Shown here: piece after piece, positions 1-8,016 of the stretch
Layout: every line of letters starts with the position of its first letter
How positions within the stretch are numbered: position 1 is the first letter of the stretch
NCBI GenBank assembly: GCA_003086435.1
Contig: QEFD01000206.1
Coordinates: 1-16,454, forward strand
Reading direction: 5' to 3'
Length of the DNA: 16,454 nt
Source: Acidianus hospitalis
GTDB lineage: Archaea; Thermoproteota; Thermoprotei_A; Sulfolobales; Sulfolobaceae
Notes under the pieces: model-generated
Database searches by the model: none
What the model was told of the DNA's origin: nothing
What the model saw: only the letters and a program-made list of their open reading frames with translations
Position numbers and translations under genes: made by a program

Positions 1-75
1 ATACCCTCCCATCCACACTTTTATCACTCCCACCCTCGTGAGCAGTCCCCGTCATCAGTTAGGGGGATCATCGAT
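1..75. other. GC-richer left-edge segment, origin unclear
   Basis: This stretch is visibly richer in G+C than the DNA after it and contains TCCCC (46-50) able to pair with GGGGA (63-67) around a 12-nt loop. On the plus strand it is open in one frame to a TAA at 100-102, so it could be the last 33 codons of a gene cut by the window edge. On the minus strand an ATG at 55-53 opens a frame running off the edge (MTGTAHEGGSDKSVDGRV) with a TATA-like GTTTATATAG at 104-95. The hairpin and the change in composition next to a truncated gene suggest the end of a mobile element, but no family is recognised. An RNA gene is also possible. Nothing here is decisive. Confidence 0.25.
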
Positions 76-135
76 AAAAATTACTTCGGTAATACTATAT
101 AAACATTACTTAATCAAAACGATATTTAGGAGTAA

Positions 136-672
136 TTAAAAATAACGAGTAGTTACGTAGAAGCGTTACAGTCTTTAAATATTCCATTAAGTACTGTGGA
201 GAGGTTCACTTCTTGCCTTTTAGATTCTATGTTAATTTATTTTGTACCTCCTCTATCTCCGTCCTTGAAGGAAATGGTGAAAGGAGAAAAGAAGGTTTAT
301 TCTGTAGACCAAGGTTTATCAAATGTTGTAGGCTATAAATTGAACGAGAGTCTCGGTTCTCTCCTTGAAAATGCTGTATATCTAGAGCTAAGGAGGAGGT
401 ATGGAGGAGATTCAATTTTTTACTATCACGGTAAGAATGAAGTTGATTTCATAATAAAGATAAATAATGAGGTTCGTTACGCTTATCAAGTAACTTTTAC
501 GCTTAACGATGAAAGGGAAATTAAAGGATTAAAGGAGTTAGAAAAGAAAGCGGGTAAGAAAAGAGTAGAAAAGTTCATTATAACCTTTGACGACGAGGAA
601 AAGGAAATTGATGAAATAAGAGTAATGAAAGCGTGGAAATGGATGATCCATTTTATTAATGAGAGTTTATAG
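136..672 (+). pseudogene. C-terminal remnant of a DUF4143 (AAA+) ATPase
   Basis: The reading frame is open from 136 and is usually started at GTG 196 (158 codons). Archaeal ATPases of this class have about 400-450 residues: an N-terminal P-loop domain, a small helical domain, then DUF4143, a nuclease-like fold. Only the last part is present. Counting from 196, it shows YFVPP (15-19), GSLLEN (54-59), GKNEVDFII (79-87) and YQVTF (97-101). Family-like sequence ([19 protein letters not shown]) starts before the GTG, at about 151, so the GTG lies inside the former protein rather than at a natural start. Stops at 127-129 and 133-135 close the frame upstream, and no Walker A motif lies between the window edge and this point. 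I infer a truncated relic. The lysine often found in the nuclease-like core is replaced (QVT), as seen elsewhere in DUF4143. A short stand-alone protein from GTG 196 cannot be excluded. Confidence 0.65.
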
Positions 673-681
673 CCATATTTT

Positions 682-1140
682 ATGCAAGTTGAAATTCCAG
701 ACGTAATTTACGCTTTTATTACGGAAAGCTTAGGGAAAGATGCTTCTGACGTATTAGTTGATGCTTTCTTGTCAACCTTAGATAAGGGAAATAGGCTAAA
801 ACTTTACGTTAAGTTGAGCGAGGAATATGAAAGGAAGGAGATCGATGGAGAGGCATGCTGGAAGGCCCTATCTTACATATTTAAAGCAATAGCCGAAATA
901 GAAGGGATGGAAATTTCTTCTTATCAAGATTATTATAGCCTTGCGGACTATTTATCATTTAAGTTGAATAATACCGAAATTATAAAATATTTTCTAAATG
1001 CAGAAAAACTTCATGCGGAATATCATCCAAGACCTCAAGATAAAGATTCACTTAGAGTAAGAATGGACCACTGCAAAAAATTGATAGAAGTTGCAAAGGA
1101 ATACTTACGAAAATCAAAAAGTCTTCCCGAGGAAATTTAA
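682..1140 (+). CDS. PaREP1-family (HEPN-like) protein
   Basis: This is a 152-residue, largely helical soluble protein. Its N-terminus (MQVEIPDVIYAFITESLG), central helix rich in A, K and I (A..ALSYIFKAIAEIEGMEI) and C-terminal block with AEKLHAEYHP followed by C.KLIEVAKEYL match the layout of PaREP1 proteins, which are expanded in Pyrobaculum and Sulfolobales and are considered relatives of the HEPN superfamily. Their biochemical role is not established; links to toxin-antitoxin or RNA-cleaving systems are proposed from the HEPN relationship. A canonical HEPN RX4-6H motif is not obvious. The gene follows the DUF4143 remnant by 9 nt on the same strand, and its stop codon overlaps the stop of the convergent ATPase gene by 4 nt. 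Family assignment is by recognition of the sequence pattern only. Confidence 0.6.
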   Translation: MQVEIPDVIYAFITESLGKDASDVLVDAFLSTLDKGNRLKLYVKLSEEYERKEIDGEACWKALSYIFKAIAEIEGMEISSYQDYYSLADYLSFKLNNTEIIKYFLNAEKLHAEYHPRPQDKDSLRVRMDHCKKLIEVAKEYLRKSKSLPEEI

Positions 1141-2480
1141 GTACTTACAACTGCGCTTGCTGACGAAGTTTTAGTGCTAAATGAATTCAGTATTTCTTTT
1201 AGTTTCTCCTCTAGAATTTCGGAATCTCCTTGTAATATTCTAATTGCTTCCATTGTAGTTAACTCTACCTTTGTTACAGTGCTGTCTACATTGAGCTTTT
1301 GAGAATTAGTTATTATGAACCTCTTTTCAACTGGATATTCCTTCTTCTCATGTTCAACTTTTTCTAACATTGAAAGTAATTTCACTTCGTCGTCATCAGT
1401 CCTATCATCATTCAATAATTTCACTAAACCTACGTAAGCGTTACCGTCTTTAATAAAGAATATTCCTAAGGTTATATACTTACCTTTTACTTCAACTCTT
1501 TTTCCTCTGGGATGAACGTAAGTTACCTGGAATTCCTTGGTCAACGATGATAATAAATCCCTTATCATTTTCTCTAATTGCTTTGACTCTTCTTCAGGGT
1601 TTTTAAGACTGTGAGATTCCTTCAACTTCTCTTTTACACAGTTTACGACATCTTGGGAGTTAGAGCACTCTTTTTCAAATTTTTCTACTTCGGATTTCAT
1701 AAACTGAAGTATAGAGCTTACGGTGTTAAGCTCTCTTCCGTTCCATAATGAAAGAACTATCGGGAAGAGATCGTCAGATATTTCGTGACAATACGCATCA
1801 ACTATTTCCTTAATGTCCTCTGAAGTTAATGCATTATCGAGGGAAATTCTACTTTCGTCCAGCCTTCTTCTTATAGCCAAATCCGTAATTTTACTATAAA
1901 CTTCAGTAGGTACTGCCATTAATATTGGGACTCCCAAACCTGAGTTTATTAGTCTATGAATTTTCGGAATATGATTTTCTCTTACTTCGTCTATGAGTAA
2001 AGAGAGATGTTCAATCTCCTTTAAGTCGCTTATTGCTTTTATCATTCCGTCAAAGTCCTTTTGGTAATCAAAACAGTATAACCTAAGGAGAGGGTCATTG
2101 TATTTACCACAAACTCTCATTAGCCAATCCTCAAATTTTACTCCAAGTAATCTCTTCCAAAAGGAATAGCCGTATTTTTTCTTATCAAGCCTAGGTAAGA
2201 CCTTCTGCCTAATTTCGTTCTTGTCTATTTTACTCCAGAATTCGTCCTCTATTTCATTTTTACTTGCCAGATCCATATATAGCGCGTCTTTTACAATCTC
2301 CTGGACTTTTTTCAATATTGTAGTTTTACCCATCCCTGGCTGGCCTATAATTGAAGCAATGTCGTTGTTTCTTATTGAATTCAGTGCTTTATCTAAGTAT
2401 TGTTTATACGTAGGCCCTACTAGGATTACATTATTTGAATTCCAAGTTGTTACAGTTACTTTTGGAATATTACATATCAT
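1137..2480 (-). CDS. AAA-type P-loop ATPase of three-gene set
   Basis: This 447-residue soluble protein has a Walker A motif GQPGMGKT (46-53), a Walker B-like LLIDEV (161-166) with the acidic pair DE, a hydrophobic strand VPILMAVP (184-191) at a sensor-1-like position and a basic RRR (204-206) that could act as an arginine finger. The block SEDIKEIVDAY (220-230) resembles the lid helices of Orc/Cdc6-like and STAND-type ATPases. The part after about residue 305 is alpha/beta (YITLGIFFIKDGNAYVGLV, then EKRFIITNS) and is not recognised. The start ATG is preceded by GTGATG, a fair Shine-Dalgarno match, and the stop of the upstream gene lies only 6 nt before it, so the two are probably cotranscribed. 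ATP-driven remodelling is inferred from the motifs; the substrate is unknown. Confidence 0.75.
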   Translation of the reverse strand: MICNIPKVTVTTWNSNNVILVGPTYKQYLDKALNSIRNNDIASIIGQPGMGKTTILKKVQEIVKDALYMDLASKNEIEDEFWSKIDKNEIRQKVLPRLDKKKYGYSFWKRLLGVKFEDWLMRVCGKYNDPLLRLYCFDYQKDFDGMIKAISDLKEIEHLSLLIDEVRENHIPKIHRLINSGLGVPILMAVPTEVYSKITDLAIRRRLDESRISLDNALTSEDIKEIVDAYCHEISDDLFPIVLSLWNGRELNTVSSILQFMKSEVEKFEKECSNSQDVVNCVKEKLKESHSLKNPEEESKQLEKMIRDLLSSLTKEFQVTYVHPRGKRVEVKGKYITLGIFFIKDGNAYVGLVKLLNDDRTDDDEVKLLSMLEKVEHEKKEYPVEKRFIITNSQKLNVDSTVTKVELTTMEAIRILQGDSEILEEKLKEILNSFSTKTSSASAVVST

Positions 2481-2486
2481 TTTTCA

Positions 2487-3002
2487 TCACTTCTTCCTCT
2501 TTATTATTATACCGTAAACAGAACCTTTTTTGACGAATCCTTCTTCTCCTCCCGCAATTAACTCATAATTTTCCTCAATGTGCCTCTTTAACTTAGAATA
2601 AAACTCCTCTTTAGTTAATCCCATTTCTATTCTAATGTCCTTCAAGTGTGCATAGCCCAGGTTATCCTTGACTTCATTGTAAATCTCGTCAAAGTAATTT
2701 TCGCTCAGTTTCTTCTTTTCTAATACCGCCTCTTGTAGTTTCTTAATCTCGTCCTTAATCTCTGTAATTTCCTTTAACAATAAATCAAATTTGTTATCAC
2801 CATTGTTTGATGAAGTTAATTCAAAGGATTTACCGCTCCCGCTTTCTATTTTCTTGATTTTTCCTTCTTTTTCCAATTTTTCAAGTACTAAAGACAATTC
2901 TTCTCCATCTGCTTTTAATTTCCTCTTAATTTTAGAAAATGCAACTGGTCTACCATCATAAAGTTCCTTAAGGGCAGAAATAACTACTTCTTCACTTAAC
3001 AT
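2487..3002 (-). CDS. Small protein with two winged-helix-like ends and a coil
   Basis: The protein has 171 residues in three visible parts. Residues 1-64 (helix VVISALKELYDG, helix FSKIKRKL, helix LSLVLEKLEKEGKI, then a beta wing KKIESGSGKSFEL) look like a winged helix. Residues 72-100 are a charged heptad-like coiled coil. Residues 101-170 again look like a winged helix (YAHLKDIRIEMGLTKEEFYSKLKRHI followed by two strands ending GSVYGIIIKRKK). The family is not recognised. It could bind DNA or act as an adaptor joining the coiled-coil protein and the ATPase encoded on either side. A TTTAAA element at 3031-3026 is centred about 26 nt before the ATG, so the gene may have its own leaderless promoter in addition to read-through. 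No cysteine or metal motif is present. Confidence 0.65.
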   Translation of the reverse strand: MLSEEVVISALKELYDGRPVAFSKIKRKLKADGEELSLVLEKLEKEGKIKKIESGSGKSFELTSSNNGDNKFDLLLKEITEIKDEIKKLQEAVLEKKKLSENYFDEIYNEVKDNLGYAHLKDIRIEMGLTKEEFYSKLKRHIEENYELIAGGEEGFVKKGSVYGIIIKRKK

Positions 3003-3025
3003 GAATTAACTCTTATTATGATTAT

Positions 3026-3031
3026 TTTAAA
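3026..3031 (-). promoter_or_regulatory. TATA-like box for the winged-helix gene
   Basis: TTTAAA on the minus strand is centred about 26 nt before ATG 3002, the spacing expected for a leaderless archaeal mRNA. It sits in the 45-nt gap after the coiled-coil gene and suggests a second promoter inside the three-gene set. Confidence 0.4.
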
Positions 3032-3047
3032 CCACTAGTTCTAAGTA

Positions 3048-4394
3048 TTACCTCATATAATATTCGTCTAAACTTCTCCTTACGTTCCAACCTTCTTCGG
3101 ATAACTCTTGAAGTCCTTTTTCTATTAAATCCTTATAACTCCTCAAGTTGTCTTGTATAGCGAAGTCGAAATTATTTACAAATATTTCTCCACCTTCAAC
3201 GTTCTCTGAAATTTCTGACGGATCTTTCTTGAATATTCCTCCAAAGAATCCTTTTTTACCCCCTTTATATATCTGAGGAGGTAATACAACTTTTCTAGAG
3301 TCAATCTGAACTATCAAAAGAGGAACTATTATCTCAGCTTTATCTTCTGCCAATATTGATATAAATTTAGGCAATTTTTGCAATTTATCCAGGATTGCTT
3401 TTTCAGAACTTTCTACATTATTTAACTTGGATATTATTGATTGTTGCAATTCGTCCAATTTTTTAATTTCTTCATTTATTTTGTTTATATCCTTTTGTTT
3501 CATAGAATTTAATTCATTTAACTCACCTCTTAATCTTCTAATTTCGACCTTGTGCTTCTCCTTTATTTCGTTAAGTTTCTCAGAAATCTCATTAAGATAT
3601 TTCACCTTTATACTATTTACAGACGAGGTGCTATCTATGAAGCCAGCCTCCTTATCTAGTTCAGCCTTTGCTATTAAGACTTCAATATCTGGAAGCTTAG
3701 AGTAAAGTTGAGAAGAATATTGTTTAATTTCTTCTTCAATCTTAGTCTTTTCGTCTTTAACTATCTTCTTTAATTCCTCATTCTTTGCCATAATTTTTGC
3801 GTCATATTCGCTCTCTATTTGTCTTCTTTTTTCAACTTTCTTTCCTTTTATTATTGCTATTATTTCAGAAATTTTTTCTTTAGTCTTCTCTATTAGATCA
3901 ATTTCCGAAGCTATTTTATTTGCTGCTCCTTGTATATCTGAAACTATAAACTGAACGTCTATATCTTTCAATTTTCTCTCCAGAACTTGTAGTGGTAACT
4001 GTGAGCTTCCCAGCTTTAATAGATTTTTAAAGTCCTGGTCCATTATAAAGTCAAAGTGAAGGATTGAAGAACCTCTAGTTTCATCCCATCTAACGGAATT
4101 CAATATTTCAAATATTTGTAATTCGTCAGAGGTTTGTTGTATTATTGAAATTATTTTATTATAATCTTGTAATATAAAAGAATTAATTGATGTAGAAAAT
4201 TTTCCAGTCTCATCAAAAATATAATATCCGCCAACCTCAGACTTTATAGCGAGTAAAGGCCATCCAACTAGGGAAGCGAAAGAAATTTTATTATTCTTAC
4301 CTCCGATTTTTGCAATTGATATTGCTAATTGCTTATAAGTTGGTAACGGATTAAGATTTTCATCCACTACAAGGCTTAAGTTAATACTTTTCAT
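3048..4394 (-). CDS. Long coiled-coil protein, first of three-gene set
   Basis: From ATG 4394 the protein has 448 residues. A mixed N-terminal domain (about 1-150) is followed by two long charged helical arms, about residues 155-230 and 260-343. They are separated by a non-coil linker (LPDIEVLIAKAELDKEAGF) that could let the arms fold back as an antiparallel hairpin. A compact C-terminal domain has strands IIVPLLIVQID and KVVLPPQIY, a glycine- and phenylalanine-rich loop (GGKKGFFGGIF) and a terminal helix. This outline recalls SMC-like hairpins, but there is no P-loop; the ATPase is a separate gene downstream. GTG 4439 would add 15 residues, but the TATA-like box at 4457-4462 would place transcription start near 4433, downstream of that GTG, so ATG 4394 is preferred. 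No signal peptide or membrane helix is seen. The family is not recognised. Confidence 0.65.
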   Translation of the reverse strand: MKSINLSLVVDENLNPLPTYKQLAISIAKIGGKNNKISFASLVGWPLLAIKSEVGGYYIFDETGKFSTSINSFILQDYNKIISIIQQTSDELQIFEILNSVRWDETRGSSILHFDFIMDQDFKNLLKLGSSQLPLQVLERKLKDIDVQFIVSDIQGAANKIASEIDLIEKTKEKISEIIAIIKGKKVEKRRQIESEYDAKIMAKNEELKKIVKDEKTKIEEEIKQYSSQLYSKLPDIEVLIAKAELDKEAGFIDSTSSVNSIKVKYLNEISEKLNEIKEKHKVEIRRLRGELNELNSMKQKDINKINEEIKKLDELQQSIISKLNNVESSEKAILDKLQKLPKFISILAEDKAEIIVPLLIVQIDSRKVVLPPQIYKGGKKGFFGGIFKKDPSEISENVEGGEIFVNNFDFAIQDNLRSYKDLIEKGLQELSEEGWNVRRSLDEYYMR

Positions 4395-4454
4395 ATGAGA
4401 ATTTATGTTCAAATAAATTAATATTTTACCTTTCCTCACTGAGTTATGTAAACA

Positions 4455-4464
4455 TATTTAAATA
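4455..4464 (-). promoter_or_regulatory. TATA-like box upstream of coiled-coil gene
   Basis: TATTTAAATA lies in the 100-bp divergent gap. Archaeal spacing predicts transcription start near 4433 and a leader of about 39 nt before ATG 4394. No ribosome binding site is evident before that ATG, so the exact start remains uncertain. Confidence 0.4.
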
Positions 4465-4511
4465 GGTTCAGTATGAAATTTTTTAATTTATAAAATATAT
4501 TTATGATGAAA

Positions 4512-4519
4512 TATAAATA
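4512..4519 (+). promoter_or_regulatory. TATA box for zinc-ribbon membrane protein
   Basis: TATAAATA is preceded by purine-rich GATGAAA, resembling a BRE, and is centred 24-25 nt before ATG 4540. This is consistent with a leaderless transcript starting at that ATG and supports it over the in-frame ATGs at 4555 and 4564. Confidence 0.55.
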
Positions 4520-4539
4520 AGAAAAGTTTTTAAGGGGAT

Positions 4540-5343
4540 ATGATTAACAAAACAATGATAAAAATGGTTAAATACTGTCCCAGATGTGGGTATCCTAACC
4601 CGGATGATGCATTATTTTGTGTAAAATGCGGATACCAATTTCCTCAACAACCTTCAAATCCATCTAATATCCCAAATTATCAGCCTCCAAAAAGTCATAT
4701 AATGGCAATAATTGGAGGAATTATAGCGGTAGTAATAATATTGATAGCATTTGTAGTAATTTTACCATTACTTTCAACTCATGCTTCAGCATTATATTCT
4801 CCTAGTCAAGCCTCATCAAACTTTGGAGGCTCTTGGACATTATGTAAAAATAAGACCGGGGTAATATGTCATACGAGTTCCCAGTATTGTATAAAATATT
4901 GTAACGGAACTACTATAAAGGAAAGCTATCCGAATCTATTTGGTAGTTCCTTCTCAAGTAGTAGTATTCAAATGCAATGTGTTGCGTATTTCACTAGTGC
5001 TAATTTTGAAATTTTGAACTCCTCAAATAACGGCCAACCGGTAAGTTTAGAAATTGGCATATTACATTATGACAATAATACAATACCATCCGCTATATTT
5101 AATAAGTTGAGGACTTTTATAAGTTTCTTTGGTGCATTGGCTAACGCTTCAGTAGTCTGTGCTAAATATAACGGATTTAATATAGTCTATGTAGGAACTA
5201 GTTCCTCCACATCGCCTAACGTTGAAGAAAAACCTGGGGCAATGTTAATAGCATGCGGGAATAACGAATTAGTAATTATAGTACTTAATGGCGAATATGC
5301 CAGCCAATATCAAATGGAGAACGTTTTATCAGCTATAACTTAA
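4540..5343 (+). CDS. Zinc-ribbon, single-pass membrane protein with ectodomain
   Basis: The protein has 267 residues. A short N-terminal zinc ribbon carries two CxxC knuckles (C13/C16 in CPRCG and C27/C30 in CVKCG). A proline-, serine- and asparagine-rich linker follows, then one strongly hydrophobic helix (about 54-78) and a 190-residue domain predicted to lie outside the cell. That outer part has several cysteines (C102, C110, C117, C121 and more), which may form disulfides, and five N-glycosylation sequons (NKT, NGT, NSS, NNT, NAS), fitting a Sulfolobales surface protein. Proteins with a zinc-ribbon head plus one membrane helix are common in archaea and mostly uncharacterised; the outer domain is not recognised. 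The gene is divergent from the three-gene set and 31 nt upstream of the M1 peptidase, which has its own TATA box. Confidence 0.7.
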   Translation: MINKTMIKMVKYCPRCGYPNPDDALFCVKCGYQFPQQPSNPSNIPNYQPPKSHIMAIIGGIIAVVIILIAFVVILPLLSTHASALYSPSQASSNFGGSWTLCKNKTGVICHTSSQYCIKYCNGTTIKESYPNLFGSSFSSSSIQMQCVAYFTSANFEILNSSNNGQPVSLEIGILHYDNNTIPSAIFNKLRTFISFFGALANASVVCAKYNGFNIVYVGTSSSTSPNVEEKPGAMLIACGNNELVIIVLNGEYASQYQMENVLSAIT

Positions 5344-5345
5344 AC

Positions 5346-5355
5346 TTTTTTATTA
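5346..5355 (+). promoter_or_regulatory. TATA-like box for M1 aminopeptidase
   Basis: TTTTTTATTA is centred about 25 nt before ATG 5375, indicating a separate leaderless transcript. The T-run, two nt after the stop of the preceding gene, could also serve as that gene's T-rich terminator. Confidence 0.4.
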
Positions 5356-5374
5356 ACACCAGTTAAACTAGATT

Positions 5375-7582
5375 ATGATAGATAGAGTAGGCAAAAATTA
5401 TATCTTGAAAGAACATGAAATTCATTACCCAGAAAATTATGATTTCAAGATTTCACATTATATGTACTATCTAGAAATTTATCCAGAAGAAGGAAAAGTA
5501 AAGGGGAGAGCTATAGTAAAATTTCTTGGAAGAAATTTAATTTTACATGCTAGGCATTTTCAAATTAATAAGGTTAAACTAGACGGGAGAGAAGCAAATT
5601 ATTCTTACGATGGCGAGAAAATAAGCATACAAGGAGAAGGAAAAGAGGCCGAAATAGAATATGAAACAAAACCAATCTTAGGGCTTATTTTCAAGAAATT
5701 AAAGGACTATATAGAAGTAGCAACTACTGGGGAAGTAGATCAAGCAAGGAATTGGATTCCTATCCTAGACGACCCCAGAGTAAAAACTACTACCGAATTT
5801 TATATCAAAGTAAGAAAGCCATATATTGCATTATCTAATGGTAGATTAATAGATAAAGAAGAGGACGGAGACTTTATCACTTTTCACTGGCTAATGGATA
5901 AACCCCACTCTCCTTACCTTAATAGTATAGCTGTAGGAATGTTCTCTAAAGAAGAGGACGAATGGGAAGGAGTAAAATTAGAAAATTACTTACCCAAGGG
6001 ATATGAAGAATTCTTTTGGAATTTATCCTCAGTAAAGAAGGCAATTGAATTCTTTTCATCTTATACTGGAGTAAAATATCCTTATTGCAGATACGCGCAA
6101 GTAGTACTTTTTTCAATGAACGGAGGAATGGAATACATTACCTCAACTCACCTTACTTGGAGAGTAATCCATGATAAGGTCGCGGAGAAGAATTATTCCT
6201 CAGAAAATCTCATTGCTCATGAATTAGCTCACCAATGGTTCGGAGACTTAATAACAACAAAGGATTGGCCAAACATTTGGCTTAACGAAGGTTTTGCAAG
6301 TTATTTTGAGGCACTTTACGTCGAACACGAGAAAGGAAGGGAAGAATTCCTTTATAACCTCTATAATAAGTGGAAAGGTTATGAGGAAGAGAAGGAAAAA
6401 TATACCAGACCAATTGTCTGCCGTTATTATAAGTGGGGAGACGAACTTTTCGACAGACACACTTACAACAAGGGGGCATTATTCCTTCATAAATTAAGGA
6501 ATTTTCTAGGAGATGAGACATTTAGGAAGGGGATTAAAGAATACCTAGAGAGATTTAAATACCGTTCAGTTGATACCGAGGATTTTAAGAAAGTAATGGA
6601 AGAAGTCTCCGGGAAAGATTTGACTTTCCTCTTTGATCAATTTGTATACTCTGCCTTTAATCCTTTAGTGGAAGTAACTTCAATTGACGGAGGAGTTAGG
6701 ATAAAGAATGAGGTTGAAGTAGACGTAAAGATAGGTAAGGAGATAAGAAAAGTCAAGCCTGGAGAAAGTCTATTATCAGGAGAATACGTTTGCGTAGACC
6801 CTAATTTTACTTCCTTGGCAGAGGTTGAGGATAAGCAAGGAGAAGAAGCTTTAATAAAAGAAAGTAAGGACGAAGAATTAATCTGCAGAATTAGGGCAGT
6901 TACTTCGCTCTCAAGGTTTTCCGATTTTAAGGCAATACAAGCATTAAAGGAAAGGTTAGAGAACGACTTTTGGGGAGTATCTTACGAGTCTGCAATCTCA
7001 TTAGGTAAAATAAAGAACGACGATGCATTAAACGCGTTAATGTTGAATCACGAAAATCCTAAGGTAATGGTAGGTATTGCAAAGGCATTAGGAGAATTCA
7101 AATTTAATCAAAAGGCCAAGAATTTTCTCTTAGAGGTAATGGATAAAGCTGAGAGTTATCACGTAAGGGCAGAGGCAATTGTTAGCCTAGGTAAGATAGG
7201 ATTTACAGACGTTAAGGAGAAAATTATAAGTCATTTTGAAGACGAAAGTTACGCTGATGTAGTACCTTCTGCAGTGATAGAGGCTTTAAGCTATTTTGGG
7301 GACGACGAATCCTTTAGGTTTGTGATAGACCGCGGGTTTAAGAACGAAAAGGAAACTATTAGGGCAGCAGTCGCAAGGAATTTGTGGAGATTTGGAGATA
7401 AAAGTAGGGAATACTTATACTACTTGGTCAAGGATCCTTCACCTATTGTAAGAGGTGCAACAATTAAATCTCTTGAGGAATTAAAAATGAAGGATTTACT
7501 CAGGGCGATAGTGGATAACGAAGACGAGGAGCTAAGGAATAGGTCAAACGCTTTAAGAGTGTTGTATAAGTTAGGACAGTAA
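5375..7582 (+). CDS. M1-family zinc aminopeptidase with HEAT-repeat tail
   Basis: This cytosolic peptidase of 735 residues probably removes N-terminal amino acids from peptides, for example those released by the proteasome. The zinc site is complete: HELAH (H282, E283, H286) and E305 in WLNEGFA, the HExxH-x18-E pattern of gluzincins. Y364 in RHTYNKGA is the likely transition-state tyrosine. The substrate N-terminus motif reads GGMEY (250-254) rather than GxMEN, with glutamate E253 kept. An N-terminal beta domain spans about 1-200, the catalytic domain about 200-430 and a small beta domain about 430-490. Residues about 500-735 form repeated helical pairs ([37 protein letters not shown]), i.e. 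HEAT repeats, in place of the usual ERAP1-like C-terminal domain. There is no signal peptide. The gene ends 2 nt from the convergent HEPN gene. Confidence 0.92.
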   Translation: MIDRVGKNYILKEHEIHYPENYDFKISHYMYYLEIYPEEGKVKGRAIVKFLGRNLILHARHFQINKVKLDGREANYSYDGEKISIQGEGKEAEIEYETKPILGLIFKKLKDYIEVATTGEVDQARNWIPILDDPRVKTTTEFYIKVRKPYIALSNGRLIDKEEDGDFITFHWLMDKPHSPYLNSIAVGMFSKEEDEWEGVKLENYLPKGYEEFFWNLSSVKKAIEFFSSYTGVKYPYCRYAQVVLFSMNGGMEYITSTHLTWRVIHDKVAEKNYSSENLIAHELAHQWFGDLITTKDWPNIWLNEGFASYFEALYVEHEKGREEFLYNLYNKWKGYEEEKEKYTRPIVCRYYKWGDELFDRHTYNKGALFLHKLRNFLGDETFRKGIKEYLERFKYRSVDTEDFKKVMEEVSGKDLTFLFDQFVYSAFNPLVEVTSIDGGVRIKNEVEVDVKIGKEIRKVKPGESLLSGEYVCVDPNFTSLAEVEDKQGEEALIKESKDEELICRIRAVTSLSRFSDFKAIQALKERLENDFWGVSYESAISLGKIKNDDALNALMLNHENPKVMVGIAKALGEFKFNQKAKNFLLEVMDKAESYHVRAEAIVSLGKIGFTDVKEKIISHFEDESYADVVPSAVIEALSYFGDDESFRFVIDRGFKNEKETIRAAVARNLWRFGDKSREYLYYLVKDPSPIVRGATIKSLEELKMKDLLRAIVDNEDEELRNRSNALRVLYKLGQ

Positions 7583-7584
7583 CG

Positions 7585-8016
7585 TTATTTCATTTTCTTC
7601 TTCTCTTCATATAATTTTTTAACATACTCTAGCACTTCTTGTGCCATTCTTAACGCTTCGTTTGCGTCATATTCAGAATACAAAAGTTCTGGCGGAGTTC
7701 CAGTTTCCTCTTCTCCATACATTGATAACTCTCTTTCCTTTCTTAATGACCTTGAGTAAGAAGCAAAAAGGTCAATCTTATGACCGAACCAATCTGGAAA
7801 CTTACTAGAGTTAGTTTTTAACGTTGGACCTACATCGTGAAATTTAGGCACTTCTACTCCCACTAGTTTAAGGCTAGCTTTTAACAATAGTTCAACTGCC
7901 TCCTGACAGAACCTAACTACAATATGATAGTTCTTCTTATTTAGCTCTGTTTTTGCTAATTCGATTCTCTCTTCTGCCTGTCTTATGTAAGATAAGGCAA
8001 TATCGTCAAAGTTCAA
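7585..8016 (-). CDS. HEPN-domain protein (toxin-like partner)
   Basis: This helical protein of 143 residues belongs to the HEPN superfamily, whose toxin members cleave RNA. It overlaps the end of the MNT nucleotidyltransferase gene by 11 nt, the classic layout of HEPN/MNT toxin-antitoxin pairs. The start is TTG 8016, supported by GGTGATG (8026-8020) inside the upstream gene; no other suitable start lies in frame. The segment SRSLRKERELSMYG (88-101) occupies the place of the catalytic RX4-6H motif, but the histidine is absent and S98 and Y100 occupy the region. Residues FHDVGPTLK (59-67) and the C-terminal ANEALRMAQEVLEYVKKL helix are typical of archaeal HEPN proteins. Without the histidine, an active nuclease is uncertain; it may instead be a non-enzymatic partner of the nucleotidyltransferase. 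Confidence 0.85.
   Translation of the reverse strand: MNFDDIALSYIRQAEERIELAKTELNKKNYHIVVRFCQEAVELLLKASLKLVGVEVPKFHDVGPTLKTNSSKFPDWFGHKIDLFASYSRSLRKERELSMYGEEETGTPPELLYSEYDANEALRMAQEVLEYVKKLYEEKKKMK

Noticed and set aside
2221..2517. Plus-strand hydrophobic open frame opposite the ATPase gene
   Set aside because: It is the antisense shadow of the Walker A region of a well-supported ATPase gene; hydrophobicity is a usual artefact of reading AT-rich coding DNA backwards.
4395..4439. GTG 4439 as start of the coiled-coil protein
   Set aside because: Transcription from the only good TATA-like box would begin near 4433, after this GTG; the extra 15 residues show no recognisable pattern. It is not fully excluded.
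6248..6521. Three short open frames (both strands) inside the M1 peptidase gene
   Set aside because: They lie wholly within a well-supported gene with an intact zinc site, have no promoter or ribosome binding site, and encode no recognisable protein.
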